A stretch of DNA of 64,000 bases from positions 124,001 through 188,000 of the forward strand of contig NZ_JANUCT010000005.1 of the NCBI RefSeq assembly GCF_024808875.1, read 5' to 3'. A model generated the notes under the pieces. It was not told the DNA's origin and searched no databases. It saw nothing but the letters and a program-made list of their open reading frames with translations. Shown piece after piece: positions 32,251-41,327 of this stretch. Positions within the stretch are counted from its first letter, which is position 1; each line of letters opens with the position of its first letter. The position numbers were made by a program, and so were the translations under genes. The DNA comes from Methylohalomonas lacus. Lineage in GTDB: Bacteria > Pseudomonadota > Gammaproteobacteria > Methylohalomonadales > Methylohalomonadaceae.

Positions 32251-33273
32251 ATGCAAAATGATAATTACACGATTCTGGTAGCGGACGACGATCGCACGAC
32301 CCGTAACGTGCTGGCGAGTCTGCTGGAAAACGACGGTTTCAATGTCGAGCTCGCCGACCGTGGCGAGAAGTGCCTGTTCCTGGCCCTGGAAAAGGACATT
32401 GATGCGTTCCTGGTCGATATCCGCATGCCCGGGCTGGGCGGGCTGGAACTGTGCCGCAAGCTGCGCGCACACGATCGCTATCGCATTACACCGATTATCT
32501 TCATCACCGCGCTGGAAGAAGAGGAAATGCTGGCCGCGGTGTTCGATGCCGGAGCAACGGATTTTATTGCCAAGCCAATCAATCCCGTTGTACTCAAGGC
32601 CCGCCTGCAGGGACATATCCAGAAGGTTGAATACTACCTGGAAATGGAACGTGTCCGGCGTTACCTCAATCGCTACGTATCGCCACGGACCCAGCGTATG
32701 GTGGAAGCCTATGCCACCACGGATGAATTACCGGTGCCGGAGCGGCGCGAAGTCTGCATCATGTTTTCCGATGTCCGCGGTTTCACGGCCCTGAGCCGCA
32801 GGACCGAACCCGAGGTGTTGTTCAACTCGCTGAATCGCTTGCTGGCCATGCAGGTCGATATGGTTTACCACTATGGCGGTTACATCGACAAGTTTTCCGG
32901 CGATGGCATCATGGCGATTTTTGACGGTGACCATAAGGCTCATAGCGCCTGTCGCTGTGCTCTGGAAATCCTGCACCAGGCATCCGGCATGCAGGGTGTC
33001 GCCGACCAGCCGAGTCTGCCGGTGGCTATTGGCATTGACATGGGCCCGGTACTGATCGGGAATATCGGCTCGCAGGAACATCTGGACTATTCGGCCGTGG
33101 GGCAGTCCGTTAACCTGGCTTCCAGATTGTGCAGCAATGCCGAATCCATGACCATCGAGGTGTCCGGATCGGTGGTGGCGGAAACTGCCGATGAATCATT
33201 CCGCTTCAGTGCGCCGGTGTCGGTGAACATCCGCGGTATCAGTGAACCTGTCTCGATTTACCGGCTCCAATAG
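32251..33273 (+). CDS. Response regulator with class III adenylate cyclase output
   Basis: A 340-residue two-domain protein. The N-terminal REC domain (about 5-120) has the acidic pair in VADDD, the phospho-acceptor Asp in FLVDIRMPG, Thr in FITA and Lys in AKPI. After a helical linker (YYLEMERVRRYLNRYVSPRTQ) comes a class III cyclase (about 175-340). It has both metal Asp residues (MFSDVRGFT; KFSGDGIMAIF), an adenine-specifying Lys-Asp pair (DKFSGDG; LDYSAVGQSVNLASRL) and the transition-state Asn/Arg. It should make cAMP when phosphorylated. No histidine kinase is adjacent. The start is the ATG at 32251; an upstream in-frame ATG at 32221 adds ten residues. It diverges from the VpsR-like regulator. 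Confidence 0.9.
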   Translation: MQNDNYTILVADDDRTTRNVLASLLENDGFNVELADRGEKCLFLALEKDIDAFLVDIRMPGLGGLELCRKLRAHDRYRITPIIFITALEEEEMLAAVFDAGATDFIAKPINPVVLKARLQGHIQKVEYYLEMERVRRYLNRYVSPRTQRMVEAYATTDELPVPERREVCIMFSDVRGFTALSRRTEPEVLFNSLNRLLAMQVDMVYHYGGYIDKFSGDGIMAIFDGDHKAHSACRCALEILHQASGMQGVADQPSLPVAIGIDMGPVLIGNIGSQEHLDYSAVGQSVNLASRLCSNAESMTIEVSGSVVAETADESFRFSAPVSVNIRGISEPVSIYRLQ

Positions 33274-33340
33274 GCTGGTAGGCCCGGTGTGCCTGTAGGC
33301 TGTATAAGTGATTTGCTAACCAGATGAATCGGTTGTGCCA

Positions 33341-33634
33341 ATGGATGTACTACGCGCTTTATTAATGTCAGTCGTGGTGGCGTCGTCGCCGCTCGCCCTG
33401 TCTGACGAGCCGGCCACCAGCAAGCAGGACGGCAACGATCGGGCGGGCGTGCCCTCCGGCACGCTGTTGATGCCCGGACAGGACAGCGCCAGTGGCCGGC
33501 AGACGCAGTCCGAGTCGCGGCGCAAGTGCATGCGGGTGTGCCGTGAATGGGGCGAGGATTGCATCATCGATTCGAAACAGGGCACGCGCAAGTGCCGCCG
33601 CAGCTGCAAGCAGTTCGGAATGGAGTGCTTCTAG
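33341..33634 (+). CDS. Small secreted Cys-rich protein of unknown function
   Basis: About 97 residues with a hydrophobic N-terminus (LRALLMSVVVASSPLALS), a polar linker and a basic C-terminal module with six Cys spaced C-x3-C-x6-C-x10-C-x3-C-x7-C, ending ECF. I do not recognise a family. The Cys pattern in an exported protein suggests disulfides or metal binding. A thioredoxin-fold exported protein is encoded convergently just downstream. No good Shine-Dalgarno precedes the ATG at 33341, and an in-frame TTG exists at 33335, so the gene is plausible rather than certain. Confidence 0.5.
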   Translation: MDVLRALLMSVVVASSPLALSDEPATSKQDGNDRAGVPSGTLLMPGQDSASGRQTQSESRRKCMRVCREWGEDCIIDSKQGTRKCRRSCKQFGMECF

Positions 33635-33647
33635 ATCGCTTGCCGTG

Positions 33648-34145
33648 CTAGCGGCTGGCGGACTCGGTCCCCTCGTCCTCTGCCGATGGGTAGCCGGCCG
33701 CGTCGAGCTTGTCACTGAGCATCGGCCGGTTGTAGCCGGCGACCATTTCCTCGCCGACCGTTACCACCGGTACTGACAGTTCGCCGCTGATCGACAGCAA
33801 CTCTTCCTGCAGCTCGGCGTCGTCGGAGACATTCTTTTCGCTGTAGGGCGTACCGCGGTTATCCAGGTAGTTGCTTACCGCGTCGCAGGCCTCGCACGTG
33901 GGCACCCGGTAGAGGACAACGGGGCGCTCCGCCTTCAGGGTTTCGAGGTCAGGTGCGGTGTCTTTGGGTCCGGTATAGTAGCTTTTCTTCTCGACCTGGG
34001 TCGTGCCCGGCGGACAGCTGGCCTCGAAGGTACGATTGCCGTCGGCATCCTCGCACTGAACAATGGTCGCCGCGACGGCCGGGCCGGTGACGGCGAGCAG
34101 GCAGAGACAGGACAATAGCGCGCGTGTCTGGTCCATGGCATACAC
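33648..34145 (-). CDS. Exported glutaredoxin-like protein with DUF4124-type N-terminus
   Basis: A 165-residue protein with a signal peptide (LLSCLCLLAVTGPAVAAT). A short DUF4124-like segment follows (VQCEDADGNRTFEASCPPGT, two Cys), then a glutaredoxin fold. The glutaredoxin part has VVLYRVPTCEACDAVSNYL (CxxC active site) and SVPVVTVGEEMVAGYNR (cis-Pro loop and Gly turn). It probably acts in the periplasm in thiol-disulfide exchange; its partner is unknown. It is convergent with the small Cys-rich gene, which could be a substrate (inference). The start is the ATG at 34145 or the ATG at 34136. Confidence 0.8.
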   Translation of the reverse strand: MYAMDQTRALLSCLCLLAVTGPAVAATIVQCEDADGNRTFEASCPPGTTQVEKKSYYTGPKDTAPDLETLKAERPVVLYRVPTCEACDAVSNYLDNRGTPYSEKNVSDDAELQEELLSISGELSVPVVTVGEEMVAGYNRPMLSDKLDAAGYPSAEDEGTESASR

Positions 34146-34233
34146 CCTTCTTTCAATAAATGCCTAATGGCGTCAGTATACACCGGCAATCAAGCTACGC
34201 ACCGGGTCAACGGCATTTTCGTGTGCCGGAGGG

Positions 34234-34261
34234 TTACAAAGCCGGAGCCCACCTTTATAAT
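34234..34261 (+). promoter_or_regulatory. Promoter upstream of tRNA-Leu
   Basis: TTACAA at 34234-34239 and TATAAT at 34256-34261 with 16-bp spacing, about 110 bp before the tRNA. Confidence 0.5.
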
Positions 34262-34369
34262 TCGTCTGCAGCTTTGGTCGCCTGCTGCGCTCTGTCACGG
34301 TATACCCCAGCGACAGGTGTCAGCCACGCGGCGCCGTGACAGGCGCTGCCCGCACAAGACAGTACAAGC

Positions 34370-34454
<85 letters not shown>

Positions 34455-34491
34455 ATCGCGTATTTATCACTTAAGTTATTGTTTTTAAATA

Positions 34492-34497
34492 TATAAT
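34492..34497 (+). promoter_or_regulatory. Likely -10 element of tig
   Basis: TATAAT in an AT-rich stretch, 22 bp upstream of the tig ATG. A matching -35 is weak (TTAAGT at 34471 with 15-bp spacing), so this is tentative. Confidence 0.4.
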
Positions 34498-34519
34498 TCA
34501 TTAGGTCTGAGGACAGATC

Positions 34520-35833
34520 ATGCAAGTTTCCGTAGAAGAACTGGGATCGCTGGAACGCCGCCTGCGCGTCGAGATCCCTGAAGATAGAATTGCCGGCGAG
34601 GTTGAAAACCGCCTGAAAAACCTGTCGCGCACCACCCGGATTGACGGTTTCCGGCCGGGCAAGGTGCCGTTGAAACTGGTCCAGAAGCGCTATGGCCAGC
34701 AGGTTCGCGCCGAGGTCATCGGCGAGACCATGCGCCAGACTTTCTATGAGGCGGTGACCGAAAAACAGCTCAACCCGGCGGGTCAGCCGAAAATCGAGCC
34801 GCAGGAAACGGAACAGGGCTTCACCTACACCGCGACGTTCGAGGTCTACCCGGAGGTCAAGCCGGTGGCCCCGGATCAGCTCAAGGTCGAGCAGCCGGTG
34901 TGCGAGGTCAATGAGACTGACGTTGACCAGATGATCGAGACCCTGCGCCAGCAGCAGAAGCAGCTGGAAGCCGTCGAGCGCGCCGCCGCCGAGGGCGACA
35001 CGGTCAAGGTCGACTTCACCGGCCGCGTCGACGGCGAGGTGTTCGAGGGCGGCCAGGGTACGGATTTCGATGTCGAGATCGGCGCCAACCGCCTGATTCC
35101 GGGCTTCGAGGAGGGGCTGGTGGGCGCCCAGGCTGGCGACACCCGTAACCTCAGCCTGAAATTCCCGGACGATTACGGCAAGGCGGAGCTGGCCGGCAAG
35201 CCGGTCGAGTTCGAGATCACGGTCAAGCAGGTCCAGGAAGCCCGGCTGCCGGAGCTCAATGACGAATTCTTCCAGGCGTTCGGCGTTACCGAAGGCGGCA
35301 TGGAGGCATTTCGTGCCGAGGTGCGCCGGAATATGGAGCGCGAGGCCGAGCAGACCGTACGCAACCGTACCAAGGAATCGGTCATGGATGCGCTCTATCA
35401 GGCCAACAGCGTCGAGCTGCCGGCGGCGCTGGTCGAGGCCGAGCAAGATCGCCTGCTGGAGCAGACCAAGAACAACATGCGCCAGTACGGCATCGGCGAC
35501 GAGCAGCTGGAGGCCATGGGCATGGACAAGTCCAATTACCTGGAACAGGCGCAAAAGCGCGTGGCGTTGCAGCTGCTGGTGCGCGAAATGGTCAGCGAGC
35601 AGGGCATCAAGGCCGAGACCAGTGAAATGCGCGAACTGATTGAAAAGAACGCCTCCGGCTACGAAAGCCCGGAAGAGGTGGTCAACTGGTACTTCGCCGA
35701 TCAGCAGCGTCTTGGCGAGGTCGAGGCCCTGGTCATCGAGGACAAGCTGATTGACTGGCTGCTGTCGCAGGCCCAGGTCAGCGAGACGCCGTATACGTTT
35801 GACGCTCTGATGAATAAAGGGCAGACTGAGTAA
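34520..35833 (+). CDS. tig: Trigger factor (ribosome-associated chaperone, peptidyl-prolyl isomerase)
   Basis: A 437-residue trigger factor of normal length. The ribosome-binding domain shows IDGFRPGKVPLKLV near residue 50, containing the FRxGKxP signature. The FKBP-type domain (about 150-240) has DTVKVDFTGRVDGEVFEGG and IPGFEEGLVGAQAGD. A long helical C-terminal cradle follows. It binds nascent chains at the ribosome exit tunnel. It is the first of tig-clpP-clpX-lon, and GAGGACAG precedes the ATG. The large minus-strand frame inside it is a shadow. Confidence 0.97.
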   Translation: MQVSVEELGSLERRLRVEIPEDRIAGEVENRLKNLSRTTRIDGFRPGKVPLKLVQKRYGQQVRAEVIGETMRQTFYEAVTEKQLNPAGQPKIEPQETEQGFTYTATFEVYPEVKPVAPDQLKVEQPVCEVNETDVDQMIETLRQQQKQLEAVERAAAEGDTVKVDFTGRVDGEVFEGGQGTDFDVEIGANRLIPGFEEGLVGAQAGDTRNLSLKFPDDYGKAELAGKPVEFEITVKQVQEARLPELNDEFFQAFGVTEGGMEAFRAEVRRNMEREAEQTVRNRTKESVMDALYQANSVELPAALVEAEQDRLLEQTKNNMRQYGIGDEQLEAMGMDKSNYLEQAQKRVALQLLVREMVSEQGIKAETSEMRELIEKNASGYESPEEVVNWYFADQQRLGEVEALVIEDKLIDWLLSQAQVSETPYTFDALMNKGQTE

Positions 35834-35870
35834 TCGCCGTGATACTATTTTCTACTGTTGATTCAAATAC

Positions 35871-36503
35871 ATGAGTGCACCTAATACGCAAGCTTTAAAT
35901 CTCGTGCCGATGGTCGTCGAGCAGTCCGCTCGCGGCGAACGTGCCTATGACATCTATTCCCGGCTGCTCAAGGAGCGGGTGGTGTTTCTGGTCGGCCCGG
36001 TCGAGGACCAGGTTGCCAACCTGATCATCGCCCAGTTGCTGTTCCTGGAATCGGAGAACCCGGACAAGGATATACATCTGTATATCAACTCACCCGGCGG
36101 TTCGGTGAGCGCGGGACTCGGCATTTACGACACCATGCAGTTCATCAAGCCCGATATCAGCACCATGTGCGTCGGTCAGGCGGCGAGCATGGGATCGCTG
36201 CTGCTGGCGGCCGGCGCCCCGGGCAAGCGTTTCTGCCTGCCGCACTCGCGCATCATGATCCACCAGCCGCTGGGCGGTTTCCAGGGCCAGGCGACGGATA
36301 TCGATATTCACGCGCGCGAAATTCTCAAGGCGCGTGAACAACTGAACCAGATATTGTCCAAACATACGGGACAGTCCGTGGAACAGGTCCAGCAGGATAC
36401 CGAGCGCGATCGCTTTATGGGCGGCGACGAAGCGGTGACCTACGGCCTCATCGACGACGTCCTGAGCGAACGCAAACCGGTGCCCGATGTTGCCAGTACG
36501 TGA
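35871..36503 (+). CDS. clpP: ATP-dependent Clp protease proteolytic subunit
   Basis: A 210-residue serine protease. The catalytic Ser is in [11 protein letters not shown], the His in [10 protein letters not shown], and the Asp is in the RDRFMGG region. [15 protein letters not shown] marks the oxyanion strand. It forms the tetradecameric chamber that works with ClpX, encoded 58 bp downstream, and ClpA. The N-terminal [18 protein letters not shown] corresponds to the short propeptide. The gene is intact and in the conserved place after tig. Confidence 0.97.
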   Translation: MSAPNTQALNLVPMVVEQSARGERAYDIYSRLLKERVVFLVGPVEDQVANLIIAQLLFLESENPDKDIHLYINSPGGSVSAGLGIYDTMQFIKPDISTMCVGQAASMGSLLLAAGAPGKRFCLPHSRIMIHQPLGGFQGQATDIDIHAREILKAREQLNQILSKHTGQSVEQVQQDTERDRFMGGDEAVTYGLIDDVLSERKPVPDVAST

Positions 36504-36561
36504 CCGGCTTAGTAAGGTGAGCGTCAGTATTTCATTCAATGTTGACTCGAAGGTGTTGTAA

Positions 36562-37845
36562 ATGAGTGACAGCAATCAGGGCAAGAACGGCGGTGACAGC
36601 GATCGGCTGTTGTACTGCTCGTTTTGCGGCAAGAGCCAACATGAAGTCCGCAAGCTGATAGCGGGCCCGTCGGTCTTCATCTGTGATGAATGTGTCGAAC
36701 TGTGTAACGACATCATTCGCGAGGAGATCGAGGAAAAGTCCATGCCCGGGTCGCGCAGCAGCCTGCCGACACCGCATGAGATCAAGGAAGTACTGGATGA
36801 GTACGTCATCGGCCAGGAGCAGGCGAAGAAGATCCTGTCGGTCGCGGTGTACAACCACTACAAGCGCATGGACAAGACGCAGCACAAGTCCGACGTCGAA
36901 ATTACCAAGAGCAACGTGCTGCTCATCGGCCCGACCGGTAGCGGCAAGACGCTGCTGGCCGAGACACTGGCGCGCGTTCTGAATGTGCCGTTCACCATCG
37001 CCGATGCCACGACACTGACCGAGGCCGGTTATGTCGGCGAGGACGTTGAGAACATCATCCAGAAGCTGCTGCAAAAGTGCGACTACGACGTCGACAAGGC
37101 GCAGCAGGGCATTGTCTACATCGATGAAATTGACAAGATTTCACGCAAGTCGGACAACCCGTCGATTACCCGCGATGTGTCCGGCGAGGGTGTGCAGCAG
37201 GCGCTGCTGAAGCTGATCGAGGGCACCGTCGCTTCGGTGCCGCCGCAGGGTGGCCGTAAGCATCCGCAGCAGGAATTCCTGCAGGTGAACACGGACAATA
37301 TTCTGTTCATCTGCGGCGGCGCGTTTTCCGGTCTCGACAAGCTCATCCGTGAGCGTTCGGAGAAGGGCGGTATCGGCTTCTCGGCCGAGGTCAAGGGCCA
37401 GCATGACAAGAAGAGCGCTACCGAAATACTGCACTCGGTCGAGCCCGAAGATCTGGTCAAGTACGGTCTGATCCCGGAATTTGTCGGCCGCATGCCGGTG
37501 GCGGCGACGCTGGACGAGCTGAACGAGGATCAGCTCATTACTATCCTGCTGGAGCCGAAGAACGCCATCGTCAAGCAGTACCAGAGCCTGTTCGAAATGG
37601 AAGGCTGTGAGATCGAGTTCCGCGAGGACGCCCTGCGCGCCGTCGCCCGCAAGGCCATGGACCGCAAGACCGGTGCCCGTGGTTTGCGCTCGATCCTTGA
37701 AAACGTGCTACTCGACACCATGTATGAATTACCGTCGATGGAAAACGTCACCAAGGTGGTCATCGACGAGGCCGTCATCAAGGGCGAGTCCAAGCCGCTC
37801 ATTATCTATGAGGGTTCCGACATGCCCAAGGTGGCTTCCGACTGA
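36562..37845 (+). CDS. clpX: ATP-dependent Clp protease ATP-binding subunit ClpX
   Basis: A 427-residue AAA+ unfoldase. The N-terminal zinc domain has two CxxC pairs (YCSFCGK and ICDECVELC). Walker A is [10 protein letters not shown], Walker B is [11 protein letters not shown], the pore loop region is [10 protein letters not shown], and sensor 2 is GARGLRS. It unfolds tagged substrates and feeds them to ClpP. It follows clpP and precedes lon. The length is standard and nothing is missing. Confidence 0.97.
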   Translation: MSDSNQGKNGGDSDRLLYCSFCGKSQHEVRKLIAGPSVFICDECVELCNDIIREEIEEKSMPGSRSSLPTPHEIKEVLDEYVIGQEQAKKILSVAVYNHYKRMDKTQHKSDVEITKSNVLLIGPTGSGKTLLAETLARVLNVPFTIADATTLTEAGYVGEDVENIIQKLLQKCDYDVDKAQQGIVYIDEIDKISRKSDNPSITRDVSGEGVQQALLKLIEGTVASVPPQGGRKHPQQEFLQVNTDNILFICGGAFSGLDKLIRERSEKGGIGFSAEVKGQHDKKSATEILHSVEPEDLVKYGLIPEFVGRMPVAATLDELNEDQLITILLEPKNAIVKQYQSLFEMEGCEIEFREDALRAVARKAMDRKTGARGLRSILENVLLDTMYELPSMENVTKVVIDEAVIKGESKPLIIYEGSDMPKVASD

Positions 37846-37997
37846 GAACCAGAGCCGGCGGAGACACTGGCCGGCGCGATGCTGTGGTATATTGAATACG
37901 ACAGATGGCCGGTTTTTCAGCCACATCCATCTTTACATACGGCCGGTAATGACACCGACCGTGTCCCCGACCGCTGTCCCAGCGGAGGTATTATCCC
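37846..37997 (+). promoter_or_regulatory. clpX-lon intergenic region
   Basis: About 150 bp. A GCCGG/CCGGC interrupted repeat at 37855-37881 and an AT-rich patch (TGTGGTATATTGAATA) near 37882 may be a terminator and promoter, but I see no clear sigma-32 consensus. GGAGG before the TTG start of lon is distinct. Confidence 0.4.
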
Positions 37998-40433
37998 TTG
38001 ACTGAAGAGCAGAACCAAACCGAAATCCAAGTGCCGGAAAACGCATTTCCGGTGTTGCCATTGCGTGATGTCGTGGTTTATCCGCACATGGTCATCCCGT
38101 TGTTCGTCGGCCGCGAGAAGTCGATCAAGGCGCTGGACGCCGCCATGGCGGGCAACAAGCAGATATTCCTGGTCGCGCAAAAGAGCGCCGCCGAGGACGA
38201 TCCAAGCGCTGATTCCCTTTACCAGATCGGTACGCTGTCAAACATACTGCAGCTGCTGAAGCTGCCGGACGGCACCATCAAGGTGCTGGTCGAGGGCGGC
38301 AGTCGCGCGCAGGTCACCCAGCTGAACGACGATGACGGCTGTTTTACCGCCGAGGTCCAGGAGCTCGAATCGCCCGAGTACGACGAGCGCGAACTCGAGG
38401 TGTTGGGCCGGTCGGCAACCAGCCAGTTCGACCAGTACGTCAAACTGAACAAGAAGGTGCCGCCGGAAGTCATGTCGTCGCTGTCGAGCATCGATGACCC
38501 GGGCCGGCTGGCCGATACCATTGCCGCGCACATGGCGGTTAAGCTGGAAGAAAAGCAGAACATTCTCGAAATTGTCGACCTGCGCGAGCGCTTCGAGCAC
38601 ATCATTGGCCTGATGGAAGCCGAGATCGACCTGTTGCAGGTCGAAAAGCGCATCCGCGGTCGCGTCAAGACGCAGATGGAGAAGAGTCAGCGCGAGTACT
38701 ATCTGAATGAGCAGATGAAGGCGATTCAGAAAGAACTCGGTGAGATGGAAGATGCGCCGAACGAGATCGAGGAGCTGACCAACAAGATTGAAAAGGCCGG
38801 CATGACCAAGGAGGCCAAGGAAAAGGCGCAGTCCGAGCTGAACAAACTGAAGATGATGTCACCGATGTCGGCCGAGGCCACGGTGGTGCGCAATTACATC
38901 GACTGGCTGGTCAGCGTGCCGTGGAAGAAGCGCAACAAAATCTCGCGTGATGTTGTTAAGGCCGAGCAGGTGCTGAACGAGGATCACTACGGTCTGGAAA
39001 AGGTCAAGGAGCGCATTCTCGAGTACCTCGCTGTACAGCAGCGCGTCAAGAGCATGAAGGGGCCGATCCTGTGCCTGGTGGGCCCGCCCGGTGTCGGCAA
39101 GACCTCGCTGGGCAAGTCCATTGCCCGTGCGACCAATCGTGAATTCATCCGCATGTCGCTCGGCGGCGTGCGTGACGAGGCCGAGATCCGCGGTCACCGT
39201 CGTACCTATATCGGTTCCATGCCGGGCAAGATCATCCAGTCGATGGCCAAAACCGGCAAGAAGAACCCGCTGTTCCTGCTCGACGAGATCGACAAGATGG
39301 CCATGGACTTCCGTGGCGACCCGGCATCGGCGTTGCTGGAAGTGCTGGATCCGGAGCAGAACTCGACCTTTGCCGATCACTACCTTGAGGTCGAATACGA
39401 TCTGTCCGAGGTCATGTTCATGACCACGGCCAACAGCACGAACATTCCGCCGGCATTGCTGGACCGGATGGAAGTGATTCGTCTGTCCGGTTACACCGAG
39501 GATGAAAAGGTCAATATCGCCCGCAAGTACCTGTTACCGAAACAAATCGAGCGCAACGGCCTGAAACCCGAGGAAATCCTGATGGGGGACCCGGCCATCC
39601 GCGACATCATTCGCCATTACACGCGCGAGGCCGGGGTACGTAACCTGGAACGTGAGGTTGCCAACATCTGCCGCAAGGTCGTCAAGCAGCTGTTGCTTAA
39701 GCCGCAGCAGAAGAAGATGCAGGTCACACCGAAGAAAGTCGAAAAGCTCATCGGAGTGCAGCGTTATCGTTTCGGCCGTGCCGAGGAGGAGGATCGCATC
39801 GGTCAGGTGACCGGACTGGCCTGGACCGAGGTCGGCGGCGATCTGCTGTCGATTGAAGCGGCCATCGTGCCGGGCAAGGGCAAGGCCAACCATACCGGTC
39901 AGCTTGGCGATGTCATGAAGGAATCAATTCAGGCAGCGATGACGGTAGTGCGCAGCCGCAGCCGGGTCCTGGGTATCAAGCCGGATTTCTACCAGGAAAA
40001 CGATTTTCATATCCATGTGCCGGAAGGCGCGACGCCGAAAGACGGCCCCAGCGCCGGTGTCGCGATGTGCACGGCCGTTGTCTCGGCCCTGACCGGCATT
40101 CCGGTGCGCGCCGACGTCGCCATGACCGGTGAAATCACCCTGCGTGGTGAAGTATTGCCGATCGGAGGTCTCAAGGAGAAACTGCTGGCCGCGCTGCGTG
40201 GCGGCATTCAGGTGGTATTGATTCCGCAGGAAAACGAGCGCGAACTGGCGGAAATTCCAAAGAATATCAAGAAGAATCTTGATATTCGTCCGGTCCGCTG
40301 GATTGACGAGGTCCTGACGGTTGCCCTGCCGCGTATGCCGGAACCGTTGCCGGAACAGGATCAGGCGGTAGAACTGGTCAAGCAGGATGACAAGGACGCC
40401 GACAAGGACACGGACCATCTGCGTACGCATTAA
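37998..40433 (+). CDS. lon: ATP-dependent protease Lon
   Basis: An 811-residue LonA. The N-terminal substrate-binding LAN domain starts [16 protein letters not shown] coiled helical region ([20 protein letters not shown]) follows, then AAA+ with [13 protein letters not shown] and LFLLDEIDK. The C-terminal protease has the catalytic Ser in [11 protein letters not shown] and Lys in [14 protein letters not shown]. It degrades misfolded and regulatory proteins. The start is a TTG at 37998, fixed by GGAGG nine bases before it and by the Lon N-terminus. The Asp/Lys-rich C-terminal tail is slightly extended. Confidence 0.96.
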   Translation: MTEEQNQTEIQVPENAFPVLPLRDVVVYPHMVIPLFVGREKSIKALDAAMAGNKQIFLVAQKSAAEDDPSADSLYQIGTLSNILQLLKLPDGTIKVLVEGGSRAQVTQLNDDDGCFTAEVQELESPEYDERELEVLGRSATSQFDQYVKLNKKVPPEVMSSLSSIDDPGRLADTIAAHMAVKLEEKQNILEIVDLRERFEHIIGLMEAEIDLLQVEKRIRGRVKTQMEKSQREYYLNEQMKAIQKELGEMEDAPNEIEELTNKIEKAGMTKEAKEKAQSELNKLKMMSPMSAEATVVRNYIDWLVSVPWKKRNKISRDVVKAEQVLNEDHYGLEKVKERILEYLAVQQRVKSMKGPILCLVGPPGVGKTSLGKSIARATNREFIRMSLGGVRDEAEIRGHRRTYIGSMPGKIIQSMAKTGKKNPLFLLDEIDKMAMDFRGDPASALLEVLDPEQNSTFADHYLEVEYDLSEVMFMTTANSTNIPPALLDRMEVIRLSGYTEDEKVNIARKYLLPKQIERNGLKPEEILMGDPAIRDIIRHYTREAGVRNLEREVANICRKVVKQLLLKPQQKKMQVTPKKVEKLIGVQRYRFGRAEEEDRIGQVTGLAWTEVGGDLLSIEAAIVPGKGKANHTGQLGDVMKESIQAAMTVVRSRSRVLGIKPDFYQENDFHIHVPEGATPKDGPSAGVAMCTAVVSALTGIPVRADVAMTGEITLRGEVLPIGGLKEKLLAALRGGIQVVLIPQENERELAEIPKNIKKNLDIRPVRWIDEVLTVALPRMPEPLPEQDQAVELVKQDDKDADKDTDHLRTH

Positions 40434-40500
40434 CCGTACCAGTTTTATTCGTTTGCCGGTTTAGTGATGTTAATTGTTTGGCAGCGGGTTCTGGCGCTTC

Positions 40501-40529
40501 TTGACGGCGATAGGGGTGCTTGGTATAAA
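40501..40529 (+). promoter_or_regulatory. Promoter of hupB
   Basis: TTGACG at 40501-40506 and TATAAA at 40524-40529 with 17-bp spacing, about 115 bp upstream of the hupB ATG. Confidence 0.75.
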
Positions 40530-40643
40530 ACTCCGCTCGGCGTTAATAAGTCTTAGCGCCAGTCCGGGTATATCGACTTCAAGCGAATAATTTCATGATC
40601 AGCACTTCTCATGTGCTGGTCCTATTTCCAAGGGGAATAACGA

Positions 40644-40916
40644 ATGAATAAATCAGAACTGATTGACGCCGTAGCGGAGGCGGCTGATATTTCAAAAGCA
40701 TCAGCTGCGCGGGCATTGGACGGGGCCCTTGATGCCATCACCGACTCGCTGAAAAAGGGCGACAGCGTGACCTTGGTGGGTTTTGGTACCTTCTCCGTGC
40801 GTGAGCGTGCCGCCCGTACCGGTCGCAATCCGCAGACCGGCGCCGAGATCAAGATCAAGGCTTCGAAAGTTCCAGGATTTAAGCCTGGAAAAGCGCTCAA
40901 AGATGCCATAAACTAG
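40644..40916 (+). CDS. hupB: DNA-binding protein HU-beta
   Basis: A 90-residue histone-like protein covering the whole HU family length. [21 protein letters not shown] is the dimerisation start, [21 protein letters not shown] the DNA-binding arm with its Pro tip, and [14 protein letters not shown] the end. It bends and compacts DNA as a dimer. It is in the conserved place after lon, with AGGGG before the ATG. The stop is only 15 bp before tRNA-Val with no terminator between, so the tRNAs may be processed from the same transcript. Confidence 0.97.
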   Translation: MNKSELIDAVAEAADISKASAARALDGALDAITDSLKKGDSVTLVGFGTFSVRERAARTGRNPQTGAEIKIKASKVPGFKPGKALKDAIN

Positions 40917-40931
40917 CGCGCTTTTCCGGAC

Positions 40932-41007
40932 GGGTGCTTAGCTCAGCCGGGAGAGCGTCGCCCTTACAAGGCGAAGGTCGGGGGTTCGATCCCCTCAGCA
41001 CCCACCA
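40932..41007 (+). tRNA. tRNA-Val (anticodon UAC)
   Basis: A 76-nt cloverleaf. The acceptor GGGTGCT pairs with AGCACCC. The anticodon stem TCGCC/GGCGA encloses CTTACAA, anticodon TAC. The T-loop is TTCGATC and CCA is encoded. Confidence 0.97.
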
Positions 41008-41029
41008 AAGAGACAATCAGGTTATATAC

Positions 41030-41106
41030 GGAGCGGTAGTTCAGCTGGTTAGAATGCCGGCCTGTCACGCCGGAGGTCGCGGGTTCGAGTCCCGTCCGCT
41101 CCGCCA
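41030..41106 (+). tRNA. tRNA-Asp (anticodon GUC)
   Basis: A 77-nt cloverleaf. The acceptor GGAGCGG pairs with CCGCTCC. The anticodon stem GCCGG.. / ..CCGGA encloses the anticodon GTC (CCTGTCACG context). The discriminator is G and CCA is encoded. Confidence 0.96.
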
Positions 41107-41115
41107 TTAAGCACC

Positions 41116-41147
41116 ACGGGCGTCCCATGCGGACGCCCGTTTTTGTT
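41116..41147 (+). terminator. Rho-independent terminator after tRNA-Asp
   Basis: A perfect 10-bp stem ACGGGCGTCC/GGACGCCCGT around CATGC, followed by TTTTG. It closes the hupB-tRNA-Val-tRNA-Asp unit. Confidence 0.88.
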
Positions 41148-41327
41148 TGTGGCCCGTATTCCCGTTCCGTGTCTACTGTCGGGGAGGCATTACGGCGAAC
41201 AACACGGTAAAATGCCCCGTGCTCATGGCGCTGCACCAGCGCGGCCGGGTTTCCATAAAGCCCGCTCGCGGCCGGGACTATGGTTCAATCAATAAAGCTA
41301 ACTAATTAATTATCAGAGACAGTCGAT

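Noticed and set aside
40964-41236. Minus-strand 90-codon frame over tRNA-Asp and tRNA-Val reading GAEGIEPPTFAL and GLEPATSGV
   Set aside because: These peptide strings are the well-known antisense translations of tRNA genes; the frame is a shadow of the two tRNAs.
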